Source of the DNA: Fundicoccus ignavus
GTDB taxonomy: Bacteria > Bacillota > Bacilli > Lactobacillales > Aerococcaceae
Assembly (NCBI RefSeq): GCF_009659375.1
Contig: NZ_WJQT01000004.1
Coordinates: forward strand, 62,001-126,000
Length of the DNA stretch: 64,000 bases
Direction of reading: 5' to 3'
Shown: in pieces, positions 42,944 through 52,242 of the stretch
How positions within the stretch are numbered: the stretch's first letter is position 1
Layout: each line of letters starts with the position of its first letter
Made by a program: the position numbers and the translations under genes
Notes under the pieces: generated by a model
Told to the model about the DNA's origin: nothing
Seen by the model: the letters and a program-made list of their open reading frames with translations, nothing else
The model's database searches: none

Positions 42944-44068
42944 ATGATTCAGAATAACTATGAAACGCTTTTGCAGAAAATTTCGGACTATACTCATCAG
43001 CAACTTGCTAATGTTTCAAAAGAATATGATAGTACGGAAAGCTTCCCTCAAGTACTGCTAGAAGATTTCCTAGAACTGGACATTTTCCGTTTACTTTTAG
43101 ATGAAGAGGACGAACAGAGCGAAAGCTTGCAAGCATTTATGGAAATCATTCGCATTGTGTCACATGAATTTGCGGCGATGGCTAGTATTTTGCTAACTCA
43201 AGGAACGTATGCGATTTGGCCGTTGCAACGTTATGGGACGAAACGACAAAAAGACGCTTACTTAGAAAAACTCGTTTCCGGTGAATTATTAGGCGCCTTC
43301 GCACTTCATGAAGCACAAGACGAAGGAAATCTAGATTTGATGCAATCGACAGCGATCGAAACAGAAACAGGATGGCGGATTAACGCCGAAAAAGAAACGG
43401 TATCCAACTCACCCGTTGCTGGCTTGTTCTTTGTCGTAGCCAAAACTCGAAAAATAAATGGAGATGAAGGCATTGGCATTTTCATCGTGGAAGCAGATCA
43501 GGCGGGCGTGACCGTTGGTGAAGCAAGCGATAAAATGGGTATCCGTGCACTACCTGTAGCGCCGGTTTACTTAAATAATGTGGAAGTCAACAAAGATGCC
43601 GTACTCGGCGGCTTGTTAGCAGGAAAAGAACAAGTTGAAACAATTTTTACAAAAATGAAAATAGCGATTGCCATGCAAGCTCTAGGGCTTGCGGAAGGCT
43701 CGCTAGATAAAGGCTTGCACTACGCAAGCTTAGAACGTAACTTCGGAAAGCGCTTAATTGATATTGACAACACACAAATCGCTTTAGCTGAAGTGAAATC
43801 TAAAGCATTTGCGACCAGCACGATGCTGAGATATGTGATGCAACATCATATGGATGATCCTATCCAAGCAGCGATGGCTAAATTGGTAGCCTCAGACAAT
43901 GCGATTGAAGTAACGGAAACCATCATTCAAGTAACGGGCGGTTATGGCTACATGCGCAATAACGATATTGAGCGTTTTGCTCGTGATGCCAAAGTAACCG
44001 CAATTTACGGTGGTTCCTCTCACTCGCAGAAAAAACTGATTGCTAAACCTTGGCTGACGAAGCGTTGA
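42944..44068 (+). CDS. Divergent acyl-CoA dehydrogenase-like protein
   Basis: A 374-residue protein with the acyl-CoA dehydrogenase fold: GELLGAFALHEAQDEGN (the usual TEP replaced by HEA), DKMGIRALPVAPVYLNNVEV, LERNFGKRLIDIDNTQIAL and QVTGGYGYMRNNDIERFARD. At the usual catalytic-base position the sequence is IYGGSSHSQ, with glycine in place of glutamate; the alternative helix position used by long-chain and isovaleryl enzymes appears to be methionine. It may use another base, a different substrate, or be non-catalytic. Codon use is less optimised than in the flanking operon genes. GAAAGGAAA precedes the ATG. Confidence 0.78.
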   Translation: MIQNNYETLLQKISDYTHQQLANVSKEYDSTESFPQVLLEDFLELDIFRLLLDEEDEQSESLQAFMEIIRIVSHEFAAMASILLTQGTYAIWPLQRYGTKRQKDAYLEKLVSGELLGAFALHEAQDEGNLDLMQSTAIETETGWRINAEKETVSNSPVAGLFFVVAKTRKINGDEGIGIFIVEADQAGVTVGEASDKMGIRALPVAPVYLNNVEVNKDAVLGGLLAGKEQVETIFTKMKIAIAMQALGLAEGSLDKGLHYASLERNFGKRLIDIDNTQIALAEVKSKAFATSTMLRYVMQHHMDDPIQAAMAKLVASDNAIEVTETIIQVTGGYGYMRNNDIERFARDAKVTAIYGGSSHSQKKLIAKPWLTKR

Positions 44069-44139
44069 GTTAATCTCAACCGAATTTAAAACAATTGAAG
44101 GACTTAGATCCTTTGGACGAAATTATAGGAGTGAACACA

Positions 44140-44988
44140 TTGAGTATTAATAAAGTAATGGTTATCGGCTCAGGACAAATGGGAAGCGGTATTGCCCAAG
44201 TACTTGCACAAGCTGGTTACTCAGTCATTTTAAACGACATTAAACAAGAATTCGTAGATGGCGCAGTAGCGAAAATCTCGAAACAATTAGACCGTTCAGT
44301 AGAAAAAGGTCGCTTAGCTGCAGCAGACGCTGAAGCAACAGTTGCACGCATCGTAACATCTGTAGACTATGCAGATGCTAAAGATGTAGACTTAGTGATT
44401 GAAGCTGCGACAGAACGTCGTGACATCAAATTAAACATCTTCAAACAATTAGATGAAATCACACCAGCACACGCTATCTTAGCGTCTAACACATCATCAT
44501 TATCAATTACTGAGATTGCAGCAGCAACAAACCGTCCAAACCAAGTGGTAGGTTTACACTTCTTCAACCCAGTTCCAGTAATGAAACTAATCGAAATCAA
44601 CATTGGTTTAACAACGGATGAAGCAACTGTAGCAGCAATGCACGAAGTTGGCGAAAGCTTAAACAAAACATTGGTTGAAGTTAAAGATGCACCTGGTTTC
44701 GTCGTAAACCGTATCTTAATTCCAATGATTAACGAAGCAATTATCGTGTTAAACGAAGGTATCTCTACAGCAGCTGAAATTGATGAAGCAATGAAAGCTG
44801 GCGCGAACCATCCAATGGGACCTTTAGCATTAGCGGACTTAATTGGTTTAGATACAGTATTAGCAATCATGAACGTACTTTATGAAGGCTACAGCGACTC
44901 TAAATACCGTCCAGCTCAACTATTGAAGAAAAAAGTTGAAGCAGGTCACTTAGGACGCAAAACAGGTCAAGGTTTCTTCGAGTATTAG
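44140..44988 (+). CDS. 3-hydroxybutyryl-CoA dehydrogenase
   Basis: A 282-residue NAD(P)-dependent enzyme interconverting 3-hydroxyacyl-CoA and 3-ketoacyl-CoA. VMVIGSGQMGSGIAQVLAQA is the Rossmann loop, HFFNPVPVMKLIEI carries the catalytic histidine, and NHPMGPLALADLIGLDT is the C-terminal dimer region. TTG at 44140 is chosen, with GGAG 8 nt upstream; the frame reaches back to another TTG at 44095, but the family alignment starts here and the length is exactly usual. Crotonase follows 21 bp later. Confidence 0.93.
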   Translation: MSINKVMVIGSGQMGSGIAQVLAQAGYSVILNDIKQEFVDGAVAKISKQLDRSVEKGRLAAADAEATVARIVTSVDYADAKDVDLVIEAATERRDIKLNIFKQLDEITPAHAILASNTSSLSITEIAAATNRPNQVVGLHFFNPVPVMKLIEINIGLTTDEATVAAMHEVGESLNKTLVEVKDAPGFVVNRILIPMINEAIIVLNEGISTAAEIDEAMKAGANHPMGPLALADLIGLDTVLAIMNVLYEGYSDSKYRPAQLLKKKVEAGHLGRKTGQGFFEY

Positions 44989-45009
44989 TCTGAAAAGGAG
45001 ACGCATAAA

Positions 45010-45789
45010 ATGGCAGAATTTGAAACAGTCTTATTAGACGTTAACGCAGGCGTTGCGACATTAACGATCAACCAACCAAAAGCATTAAACGCTTTAAGCT
45101 CAGCAGTATTAGCAGACATCTCGGCAGCGGTCGACGTTGTTGCAGCTGACAAATCAGCACGCGTTCTAGTGATTAAAGGAGCGGGCGACAAAGCATTTGT
45201 TGCAGGTGCGAACATTAAAGAAATGTCAGAATTATCACCAGCAGAAGGTGAAGCTTTCTCTAAAGCAGGAAACGATACCTTCTCCAAAATAGCAAACTTA
45301 GACATCCCGTCAATCGCGGCAGTTAATGGTTTTGCATTAGGTGGCGGTTCAGAATTAGCCCTTGCTGCTGATATCCGTATCGGATCAACAACTGCACGTT
45401 TAGGCCAACCAGAAGTTGGTTTAGGCATCATTCCAGGTTTCGGTGGAACACAACGTTTAAGCCGTATCGTTGGAATCGCAAAAGCAAAAGAATTAATCTA
45501 CACAGCTCGTATTGTTAAAGCGGATGAAGCTTTAAACATGGGTCTATTGAACCAAGTAGTTGAAGTAGAAGAATTAGAAGCAGCGGTTGAGAAAATGGTC
45601 AATGCGATTATGAAGCAAGCACCTAACTCAGTTATTGCATCTAAACAAGCAATTGATCAAGGAATCGAATTACCTCTAGCAGATGCTTTAGCTTTAGAAG
45701 CTAAATTATTCGGAGAGCAATTCGCACATCCAAACCAAAAAATCGGCATGACTGCTTTCATCGAGAAGTCAGCGCCAACTTTTGAATAA
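45010..45789 (+). CDS. Enoyl-CoA hydratase (crotonase)
   Basis: A 259-residue crotonase-fold enzyme: oxyanion-hole segments VAGANIKEMSEL and NGFALGGGSELALAADIRIG, with catalytic glutamates in GGSE-L and GQPEVGLGIIPGFGGTQRLS. It hydrates crotonyl-CoA and related short-chain enoyl-CoAs. AAAAGGAG precedes the ATG. Last enzyme gene of the operon, before a terminator. Confidence 0.94.
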   Translation: MAEFETVLLDVNAGVATLTINQPKALNALSSAVLADISAAVDVVAADKSARVLVIKGAGDKAFVAGANIKEMSELSPAEGEAFSKAGNDTFSKIANLDIPSIAAVNGFALGGGSELALAADIRIGSTTARLGQPEVGLGIIPGFGGTQRLSRIVGIAKAKELIYTARIVKADEALNMGLLNQVVEVEELEAAVEKMVNAIMKQAPNSVIASKQAIDQGIELPLADALALEAKLFGEQFAHPNQKIGMTAFIEKSAPTFE

Positions 45790-45806
45790 TCATCACACAC
45801 TTTTTG

Positions 45807-45850
45807 CTGTGGCATTCGGACAATTCCCCTTGTCACAGCTATTTTTTTGC
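45807..45850 (+). terminator. Terminator of the beta-oxidation operon
   Basis: GCTGTG ... CACAGC with a long loop, then ATTTTTTT. Confidence 0.7.
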
Positions 45851-45904
45851 TCATTTTTAAGTTCACTAAGAGTGAACTTCTAATTTGAAGTAGAGACATT
45901 CTTT

Positions 45905-45937
45905 TTGTGAAAATGGAAGGGTTACCAGTTTTCACAA
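45905..45937. promoter_or_regulatory. Inverted repeat ahead of the permease gene
   Basis: TTGTGAAAA (45905-45913) and TTTTCACAA (45929-45937), a perfect 9-bp inverted repeat with 15-nt spacer. TTGTGA/TCACAA are Rex-like half sites but the spacing is larger than the usual 6. A TATAAT follows at 45974-45979. Operator or hairpin, undecided. Confidence 0.45.
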
Positions 45938-45992
45938 GTGTTGTTGGAACATATTTTGATAAAGTTTTTAGTATATAATTTGAGGTGAAGAG

Positions 45993-47327
45993 ATGGAATT
46001 ATTAGGATCTTTAGGTGTTTTAGTCGGGATTTTTATGATTATTTTCTTGGCTGTAAAGGAAATGAATATTATTCTGGCTGCGCCGTTGGCGACGTTGTTC
46101 GTCATTGTGTTCAACCAAATGGACCCAATTTCGACTTTATTGGGTACTGAGAAGTTACAGTTCATGGGTGCTTTGGGTAACTATGTTATGAGTTACTTTG
46201 CGGTATTCTTGTTAGGTTCAGTTTTGGCTGAGTTGATGAAGTCTAGTGGTGCGACTGTTGCCATTGCAGACTATATCTTGGCGAAGATGGGTCATGACAA
46301 TCCTTACCGTGTAATGGTAGCAATTTTCATGATTGCGGCAATTTTAACGTATGGTGGTATTAGTTTATTCGTGGCGATGTTCGCGATTATTCCTTTAGCG
46401 CGAGACTTATTCAAGAAATTGGATATTTCATGGAGTTTAATCCAAACGCCAGTATGGTTAGGGATTGCGACAATCACGATGACGATGTTACCAGGTACGC
46501 CTGCTATTCAAAACGTTATTCCGATTCAATATTTAGGTACTTCATTAACTGCGGCTGCAATTCCTTCAATTTTAGGAGCGATTGCTTGTACGGTATGGGG
46601 TCTATGGTACATGAAGTTTGCGTTAAACCGTTCGATTGCCAAAGGTGAAACTTACGCGACGCACACGAAAGATGAAGAAATTATATTAGAAGATCGCGAA
46701 TTGCCTTCTTTCGGTGCTTCAATTCTTCCTTTAGCGGTTTTAGTTACAATCGCTATTGTTGGTTCAGTTTTCGGTAATGAATTCTGGAAAACAAATGTTA
46801 TTTATTTCGCTTTAATCGTAGGGATTTTATTAGCGATTGTTTTATTCCGTTCGTTCATTCCTAACACAATGCAAGCTTTAAGTGTTGGTGCTCAAGGTTC
46901 GATTGGACCGTTATTCTCGACTTCTTCAGCAGTAGCATTCGGTGCTGTGGTAATGGCTGCACCAGGTTTTGCATTGTTCTCTGAAATGTTATTAGGCATT
47001 CCAGGAGGACCAGAAGTTCAATTAACTGTTTTAACTGCTGCTATGTCAGGTATTACGGGTTCAACTTCAGGTGCTTTAGGAATTGTCTTACCAACTTACG
47101 GTCAATACTTCGTAGACGCTGGTATGCATCCAGAAATGGTTCACCGTCTTGCATCAGTTGCTGCTAACATCTTAACTGACGTTCCTCACGGTGGAGCAGT
47201 GATTACATTCTTAACGTTAACTAAATTAAACTACAAGAATGGTTTCAAAGACTTATTCACAGTTGTCACAATAGGTGCAATTATCTCAGCGGTAGTCATC
47301 ATCCTTTCAGGTGCAATGTTCTATTAA
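45993..47327 (+). CDS. GntP-type permease, probably for short hydroxy acids
   Basis: A 444-residue membrane protein with about 12 helices. The fold and motifs (MTMLPGTPAIQNVIPIQYLG, ITGSTSGALGIVLPTYG, NILTDVPHGGAVITFLTL) fit the gluconate/GntP superfamily of proton symporters, where members take up gluconate, 3-hydroxybutyrate or other hydroxy acids. GAGGTGA precedes the ATG. Placed right after 3-hydroxybutyryl-CoA dehydrogenase and crotonase, uptake of 3-hydroxybutyrate or a related acid is a reasonable inference. A CoA-activating enzyme is not found nearby. Confidence 0.75.
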   Translation: MELLGSLGVLVGIFMIIFLAVKEMNIILAAPLATLFVIVFNQMDPISTLLGTEKLQFMGALGNYVMSYFAVFLLGSVLAELMKSSGATVAIADYILAKMGHDNPYRVMVAIFMIAAILTYGGISLFVAMFAIIPLARDLFKKLDISWSLIQTPVWLGIATITMTMLPGTPAIQNVIPIQYLGTSLTAAAIPSILGAIACTVWGLWYMKFALNRSIAKGETYATHTKDEEIILEDRELPSFGASILPLAVLVTIAIVGSVFGNEFWKTNVIYFALIVGILLAIVLFRSFIPNTMQALSVGAQGSIGPLFSTSSAVAFGAVVMAAPGFALFSEMLLGIPGGPEVQLTVLTAAMSGITGSTSGALGIVLPTYGQYFVDAGMHPEMVHRLASVAANILTDVPHGGAVITFLTLTKLNYKNGFKDLFTVVTIGAIISAVVIILSGAMFY

Positions 47328-47384
47328 AACTTATGGGCAGACGGGGCAATAGCTTCCGTCTGCTTTCCTTATAGTATAAGGTTT

Positions 47385-47695
47385 TATAAGTTTTATGATG
47401 ATTTATCAAGCTTTATACTACGTTCAGCTGATTGTTTTCCAAGGCGGAGTTCGCTGTCAAAGCCTCACTTACGTTCGTGCTTTTCCAGCTCAATCGGCTA
47501 GGGTGTGTCTAATTCGCTGCGCTCAAAGTCACACCAAGCGATTCTATTAGTAGCGAGGGATTGCCCTTTGTACCGCTATGGAAAACAATTAGCTGATCTA
47601 CGTTAAATATTCCAATGAAAGTAAAACGATATAATCAAATTATACTGCTAAACAGAATTTATAAACCTTGGACTTGTCCGAGGTTTTCTTAATAG
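47385..47695 (+). repeat. Long family C-type repeat, copy 2
   Basis: Homologous to 33455-33770 over its length, from TAAGTTTTA through GTTTTCCAAGGCGGAG, GGCTAGGGTGTGTC, CCCTTTGTACCGCTATGG and hairpin CCTTGGAC-TTG-TCCGAGG with TTTT. A further partial start of the same element lies at about 47705-47790. No gene in 47328-47967. Confidence 0.82.
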
Positions 47696-47967
47696 CTTGA
47701 GAGTTTAGCTTGGTGATGATTGATTGAGCTTTATACTTCTCTCAATTGATTGTTTTTCCAAGGTGGTGGTCGCTTTCAAAGCTCTATTGATAATCGTGAG
47801 GTTTGTGCTTTGATGATGGCCCCATGTTTCAAGCTTACCTGAGTTTGAGTGTTATTGGGTCGAACAAGGTAGTTTCTAAGTAGCCTGTATTGAACCGTGC
47901 TGCGGGTTTGATGATTAGTAAAATGATATAATGATATAATGAGAGAGAAAGAAAGGGGTTTTTGCAA

Positions 47968-48870
47968 GTGTTACAATATAAATTTCATGAGATGACATTG
48001 ACGTGGTTGGAGGGAATGCGCTATAAATTGCAAGATGGTGGGACATTGTTTGGTCCAGTACCAAAAGCGGTGTGGCAGCGTTTCTTTCCAGTCAATGAAG
48101 CGAATCAAATTCCAGAGGTGTTGGCGCCGATATTGATTCAGTATCAAGGGAAGAATTATTTAATTGACGCAGGTTTAGGCACCGATAAATTGTCTGAGAA
48201 GCAACGTCGCAATTTGGGTGTACATAGTGAGAGCCGTCTGGTCGAGTCTTTGGCGGAACTAGAGTTAACACCTGAAGATATTGATGTATTGTTGATGACG
48301 CACATGCACAATGATCATGCGGGTGGTTTGACGCGCAAGACTGAAACAGGCGAGTTGGTGTCGACTTTCCCAAATGCGACGATTTACATGACGGGTATTG
48401 AGTGGCAAGAAGTGCGTGAACCGAATGATCGCACGAAGGGCACTTATTTGAAGGAAAACTGGGAAGCAATTCAAGATCAAGTGGTGACATTTGAACGGAA
48501 ATTACAGGTAGCGCCAGGTTTGACGATGATTCATGCGGGAGGTCATTCGCGTGGGATGGCAATTGTGAAATTGGATCAAGCGGACGACACGATGCTGCAT
48601 ATGTCGGACTTGATGTTGACACACGCGCACAAGAATCCGTTGTGGGTCGGCGCGGTGGACGATTATCCGATGGAGTCAGTGGCGGCGAAACAGGAATGGT
48701 TGCCGCAAGCTTTCGCGAAGCAGTGGAAATTCTTTTTCTACCACGATCCGTTTTATGCGGTGCTGCAGTATGACGAAACCGGCAGTGAGATTGTTTACCA
48801 CCTGGACCGCGAGGTTGAGCCGCTGACGACATGGAGCGACACTCAGGACAAGCGCCTACCTTTCGCCTAA
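47968..48870 (+). CDS. MBL-fold hydrolase, YtnP-like lactonase family
   Basis: A 300-residue metallo-beta-lactamase-fold protein. The N-terminus (KLQDGGTLFGPVPKAVWQRF, NQIPEVLAPILIQ) and MTHMHNDHAGGLTR motif with later HAGGHSRG, MSDLMLTHAH and YHDP match Bacillus YtnP-type proteins, which have been described as N-acyl-homoserine-lactone-degrading lactonases. GTG at 47968 is chosen, AGGGG being 9 nt upstream; a TTG two codons earlier is too close. Native substrate uncertain; quorum quenching or generic lactone hydrolysis. Monocistronic. Confidence 0.8.
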   Translation: MLQYKFHEMTLTWLEGMRYKLQDGGTLFGPVPKAVWQRFFPVNEANQIPEVLAPILIQYQGKNYLIDAGLGTDKLSEKQRRNLGVHSESRLVESLAELELTPEDIDVLLMTHMHNDHAGGLTRKTETGELVSTFPNATIYMTGIEWQEVREPNDRTKGTYLKENWEAIQDQVVTFERKLQVAPGLTMIHAGGHSRGMAIVKLDQADDTMLHMSDLMLTHAHKNPLWVGAVDDYPMESVAAKQEWLPQAFAKQWKFFFYHDPFYAVLQYDETGSEIVYHLDREVEPLTTWSDTQDKRLPFA

Positions 48871-49185
48871 TGTCTTATGCATGTGAAATTCAATCACTAG
48901 GCCAAATATGATTCAATGAATTCAATTGTTAATAAACATCTTAATGTACGGATGAGTATATTGGTGAGCAAACTATCAAGACACCTTGATGAAAATGTCA
49001 AATTTATTGAAAACTTATCGGAGTCATATTTTGTGAAGTGTTTAAAATTTAAACTACTTTAAAAGCTAGACAAATAAACTTGTTACGGTTAAAATAATAG
49101 CTATGATTGTGAAATGATGTTATAATCATTTAGAGCTTATATGAAATTAATCAGAATGAGTTAATTTGTGAAAGAAGGAATTTAT

Positions 49186-49845
49186 ATGCATAAAGATATA
49201 CCAAGAGCAACGGCTAAACGACTGCCAATTTACCATCGTTATTTAAGATTTTTACATAATGCGGGTAAAAAACGTATTTCGTCTACTGAGCTAAGTGATG
49301 CTGTAAAGGTGGATAGTGCAACGATTCGTCGTGACTTTTCATACTTTGGCGCTTTAGGTAAGCGTGGATATGGTTATGATGTTGACTATTTGTTAGACTT
49401 TTTCAGCAAAACGTTGAACCAAGATCGTTTAACGTCTGTGGCACTGGTTGGGGTAGGACATTTAGGAAATGCTTTGTTAAACTACAACTTCCGTAAAAAT
49501 AATAACGTCCGGATTGGAGCGGGGTTTGATATTAATCCCGATATCGTCGGAACAATTCAATCAGGTGTGCCGGTGTATCACTTGGATGATTTAGAGGAGC
49601 AAATTCAACAACAAGCGATTGAAATCGTGATACTAACGGTACCACAAGCTTCAGCCAGTGAAATTGTGGACCGTCTAGTGAATTCTGGTATTAAAGGAAT
49701 CCTGAACTTTACGCCGTTACGTTACGATGTACCGAAACATGTACGCGTTCAAAACGTTGACTTAACGAACGAATTACAAACTTTAATCTACTTCATCGAC
49801 AGCAACATGGATGATGGCGACGACTTAGAATCAGAATTCAATTAA
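49186..49845 (+). CDS. rex: Redox-sensing transcriptional repressor Rex
   Basis: A 219-residue NADH/NAD+-sensing repressor: [20 protein letters not shown] and [25 protein letters not shown] form the DNA-binding head, and [18 protein letters not shown] is the Rossmann loop; the end with TLIYFID is typical. ATG at 49186 has AAGGA 8 nt upstream. TATAAT at 49121-49126 may be its -10. It probably controls fermentative and redox genes, perhaps including the beta-oxidation genes nearby, but no consensus Rex site (TTGTGA-6-TCACAA) was found in the window. Confidence 0.94.
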   Translation: MHKDIPRATAKRLPIYHRYLRFLHNAGKKRISSTELSDAVKVDSATIRRDFSYFGALGKRGYGYDVDYLLDFFSKTLNQDRLTSVALVGVGHLGNALLNYNFRKNNNVRIGAGFDINPDIVGTIQSGVPVYHLDDLEEQIQQQAIEIVILTVPQASASEIVDRLVNSGIKGILNFTPLRYDVPKHVRVQNVDLTNELQTLIYFIDSNMDDGDDLESEFN

Positions 49846-49880
49846 TGAAGTAAAATAGGCATCACAAAGATAAAGCGAAA

Positions 49881-49912
49881 CAGGTCCTCGTTCAACGAGC
49901 GGCCTGTTTTTT
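49881..49912 (+). terminator. Terminator of rex
   Basis: CAGGTCCTCGTT, one-base loop with AACGAGCGGCCTG, then TTTTTT; minor internal mismatch. Confidence 0.85.
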
Positions 49913-50340
49913 GGTGCATGAGAGTGATTGGGTCATTGGGGCGTCAGTCACAACAGCCCCGCCGGGTTATCTAACCGAGGACCAAACTATAGCCCCTGCG
50001 GGGGTGGATGTTAGCCGGGGTGGGCTGGGGCGTACTGAGCGGCGAGCCTCTTTTGGAAAAGCTTGTCGCGTCGGAATTCTTGCTTTCTGGCTTACCGCAC
50101 AGTTGGAGCAAACAGTGCGGCGGGGGGTGGGAGTGGGTCTTGTGAGGCTGGAATTGTCTTGATTGATCTAAGTGTCTGATTGGGGTCGCGCGATCGGTCG
50201 TGGTGTCCCTGTATAGTTGACGCGATTGGGGTCTATCGGTCGTGGTGTCTGGGTATAGTTGGCCCTATGAAAGGTCCAACGGACCAAGTGTCCCCTGAGA
50301 GTCGGCCCGATAGCTAGTCAATCGGACCACGCGGCCAACT
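49913..50340. other. GC-rich gene-free segment with repeats
   Basis: Contains CAGCCCCGCCGGGTTA facing TAGCCGGGGTGGGCTG (about 49961-50031) and two direct copies of ATTGGGGTC ... ATCGGTCGTGGTGTC ... GTATAGTTG (about 50177-50262), then a partly complementary stretch up to 50340. Clearly richer in G on the plus strand than surrounding genes. The open frame 49911-50162 has no ribosome site or family match and is not called. Confidence 0.5.
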
Positions 50341-50441
50341 AATATCCTCCTGATTAGCGTCGATAATCACCAAAATCTCAATTTATAGCCATGTTACCAT
50401 GAATCATCAAAAGAATTATCAAAATTCCCTAAAAACAACAG

Positions 50442-50480
50442 TGTAAACGATTACAAAAAGCGGTCGATTTAGCTTATAAT
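50442..50480 (+). promoter_or_regulatory. cre-overlapped promoter of the decarboxylase operon
   Basis: TGTAAACGATTACA (50442-50455) is a full cre match and overlaps the -35 position of a promoter with TATAAT at 50475-50480. Strong case for CcpA repression. Confidence 0.75.
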
Positions 50481-50516
50481 AGAAGGTGAACAAAAGAAAA
50501 AGGAGAGGTGGATTTT

Positions 50517-51902
50517 ATGACAAGTGTACTGTTCAATGAAACGGTGTTACGGGATGCGCATCAGAGCTTGATGGCCACTCGCATGTCAACGGCCGATATG
50601 CTTCCCATTGTGGAGACAATGGATCAAGCAGGATATTATGCCCTTGAATGCTGGGGTGGGGCGACTTATGACGCCGCCATTCGTTTCTTAGATGAGGATC
50701 CCTGGGAAAGGCTACGAGAGATACGCAAGCGGACGCCGAATACCAAACTGATGATGTTGTTGCGCGGACAAAACTTAATTGGCTATCGACATTATGCTGA
50801 TGATATTGTTGATAAGTTTGTCGAAAAAGCTGTTGAAAACGGCATTGATATTTTCCGGATATTTGATGCCTTGAATGACCCTCGTAATTTGGAGGCCTCG
50901 CTCAAAGCTGTCCACAAATACCAAGCTCATGCTCAATTGGCGATTTGTTATACGATTAGTGATGTGCATACGATCGATTATTATACAGACTTGGCCAAGC
51001 AATATTTGGCGATGGGTGCTGATTCCATTTGTATTAAAGATATGGCAGGGATTCTAACACCTGCTGTTGCTCGTCAATTAATCCCTGCGATCAAGGCGGT
51101 GATTGATGTTCCCCTTAACCTACATACGCATGCGACTAGTGGCATTTCTCAGATGACTTATCTCGTGGCAGTTGAACATGGCGTCGATATCATTGATACC
51201 GCCATATCTCCCTTTGCTGAAGGCACCAGCCAACCTCCAACCGAATCAATGGCTTTAACTTTTGAAGAACTCCAGATTGACACTCATTTAAACATAGATA
51301 TTTTAGAAACTATTGCAGATTACTTTAAAGGCATTCGTGATAAGTATTTAGTGGACGATACATTAGATAGTAAGATGATGTTTGTCGACCCTAAAGCCTT
51401 GATTTACCAGGTGCCGGGTGGTATGTTATCGAATTTGTATTCGCAATTGCGCCAAGCCGGTTCGCTTGATAAATATGATGCGGTCTTGAACGAAGTGCCG
51501 TCGGTGCGGGCAGATATGGGATTTCCACCACTGGTTACTCCGCTGAGCCAAATGGTAGGAACTCAGGCTGTTTTCAATGTTTTAACGGGCGAGCGTTATA
51601 AAGTCGTACCTAATGAAATCAAAGACTATTTGAAAGGGCACTACGGAAAATCTCCAGCTCCCATTGCTCCAGGTATTAGGCAGTCGATTATTGGCGATGC
51701 GGCTGTGATGGAAAGTCGTCCTGCTGATCATTTAGAGGCAGAATTTGACAGTCTGAAGTTTGAATTAGGCGACCTGGCGAAAACCGATGAGGATATTTTG
51801 ACCTATGCCTTATTCCCACAAGTGGGCCGGCAATATTTGGAGCGCAAGTATCAAGCGGAAACAGTCATCAAAATTCATGCGCGCTACTCGAATGCACTAT
51901 AA
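50517..51902 (+). CDS. oadA: Oxaloacetate decarboxylase-type carboxyltransferase (alpha) subunit
   Basis: A 461-residue carboxyltransferase of the OadA/PycB family: VLFNETVLRDAHQSLMATRM, ALECWGGATYDAAIRFL, LLRGQNLIGYRHYADD and LNLHTHATSGISQMTYL with metal-binding H-x-H. It stops after the carboxyltransferase/conserved domain and has no biotin domain, which is encoded separately at 52243. ATG at 50517 follows AGGAGAGG. With a beta pump, gamma-like peptide and biotin protein in the same operon it should move CO2 from oxaloacetate (or a similar acid) to biotin. No citrate lyase or malate genes are in view. Confidence 0.88.
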   Translation: MTSVLFNETVLRDAHQSLMATRMSTADMLPIVETMDQAGYYALECWGGATYDAAIRFLDEDPWERLREIRKRTPNTKLMMLLRGQNLIGYRHYADDIVDKFVEKAVENGIDIFRIFDALNDPRNLEASLKAVHKYQAHAQLAICYTISDVHTIDYYTDLAKQYLAMGADSICIKDMAGILTPAVARQLIPAIKAVIDVPLNLHTHATSGISQMTYLVAVEHGVDIIDTAISPFAEGTSQPPTESMALTFEELQIDTHLNIDILETIADYFKGIRDKYLVDDTLDSKMMFVDPKALIYQVPGGMLSNLYSQLRQAGSLDKYDAVLNEVPSVRADMGFPPLVTPLSQMVGTQAVFNVLTGERYKVVPNEIKDYLKGHYGKSPAPIAPGIRQSIIGDAAVMESRPADHLEAEFDSLKFELGDLAKTDEDILTYALFPQVGRQYLERKYQAETVIKIHARYSNAL

Positions 51903-51929
51903 GCCATAGGCTAAGAAGGAGGAAATTCG

Positions 51930-52226
51930 ATGGAAGCAATCAGTATTATGGACGGCTTAGTCTTAACAGTCGTCTCGATGCTCGTTGTGTTTGCAGTTTT
52001 AACCGCACTCTGGGGCATTACCGAATGGACAGCCAAGTTGGTGGGCAAAGAAACCCCGCCAGTGGCCGCTCCCCAAAAGAATCAGACACCAGTCGCGACT
52101 CAAGCCTCGCAGTTAGTGGCCAATCCAAAACATCAATTGGTCGCTGAATTGATGGCCTTGGCATTAGCTTCGCAGGACCAGCCAAATAAAAAGTTGGAAA
52201 TTCATGAATCAATTCGCATTAAATAA
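51930..52226 (+). CDS. oadG: Na+-pump decarboxylase gamma-like subunit
   Basis: A 98-residue protein with one N-terminal membrane helix (about 8-30, [20 protein letters not shown]), then a proline/glutamine/alanine-rich linker and a charged tail. This fits OadG-type subunits, which hold the alpha and beta subunits together. AAGGAGG precedes the ATG, 27 bp after oadA. Sequence conservation in this family is low, so the call rests on size, topology and operon position. Confidence 0.75.
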   Translation: MEAISIMDGLVLTVVSMLVVFAVLTALWGITEWTAKLVGKETPPVAAPQKNQTPVATQASQLVANPKHQLVAELMALALASQDQPNKKLEIHESIRIK

Positions 52227-52242
52227 TGGGAGGATGATCAGT

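Noticed and set aside
48092..48832. 246-codon minus-strand ORF
   Set aside because: Antisense to the YtnP-like gene, which has clear family motifs; the antisense product is proline/serine-rich and has no ribosome site.
49101..49130. Rex autoregulatory site near ATTGTGAAATGATG
   Set aside because: Only one half-site (TTGTGA) is present; the TCACAA partner at 6-bp spacing is missing.
49911..50162. 83-codon ORF after rex
   Set aside because: Overlaps the rex terminator, no ribosome site and no recognisable sequence; composition mirrors the GC-rich gap.
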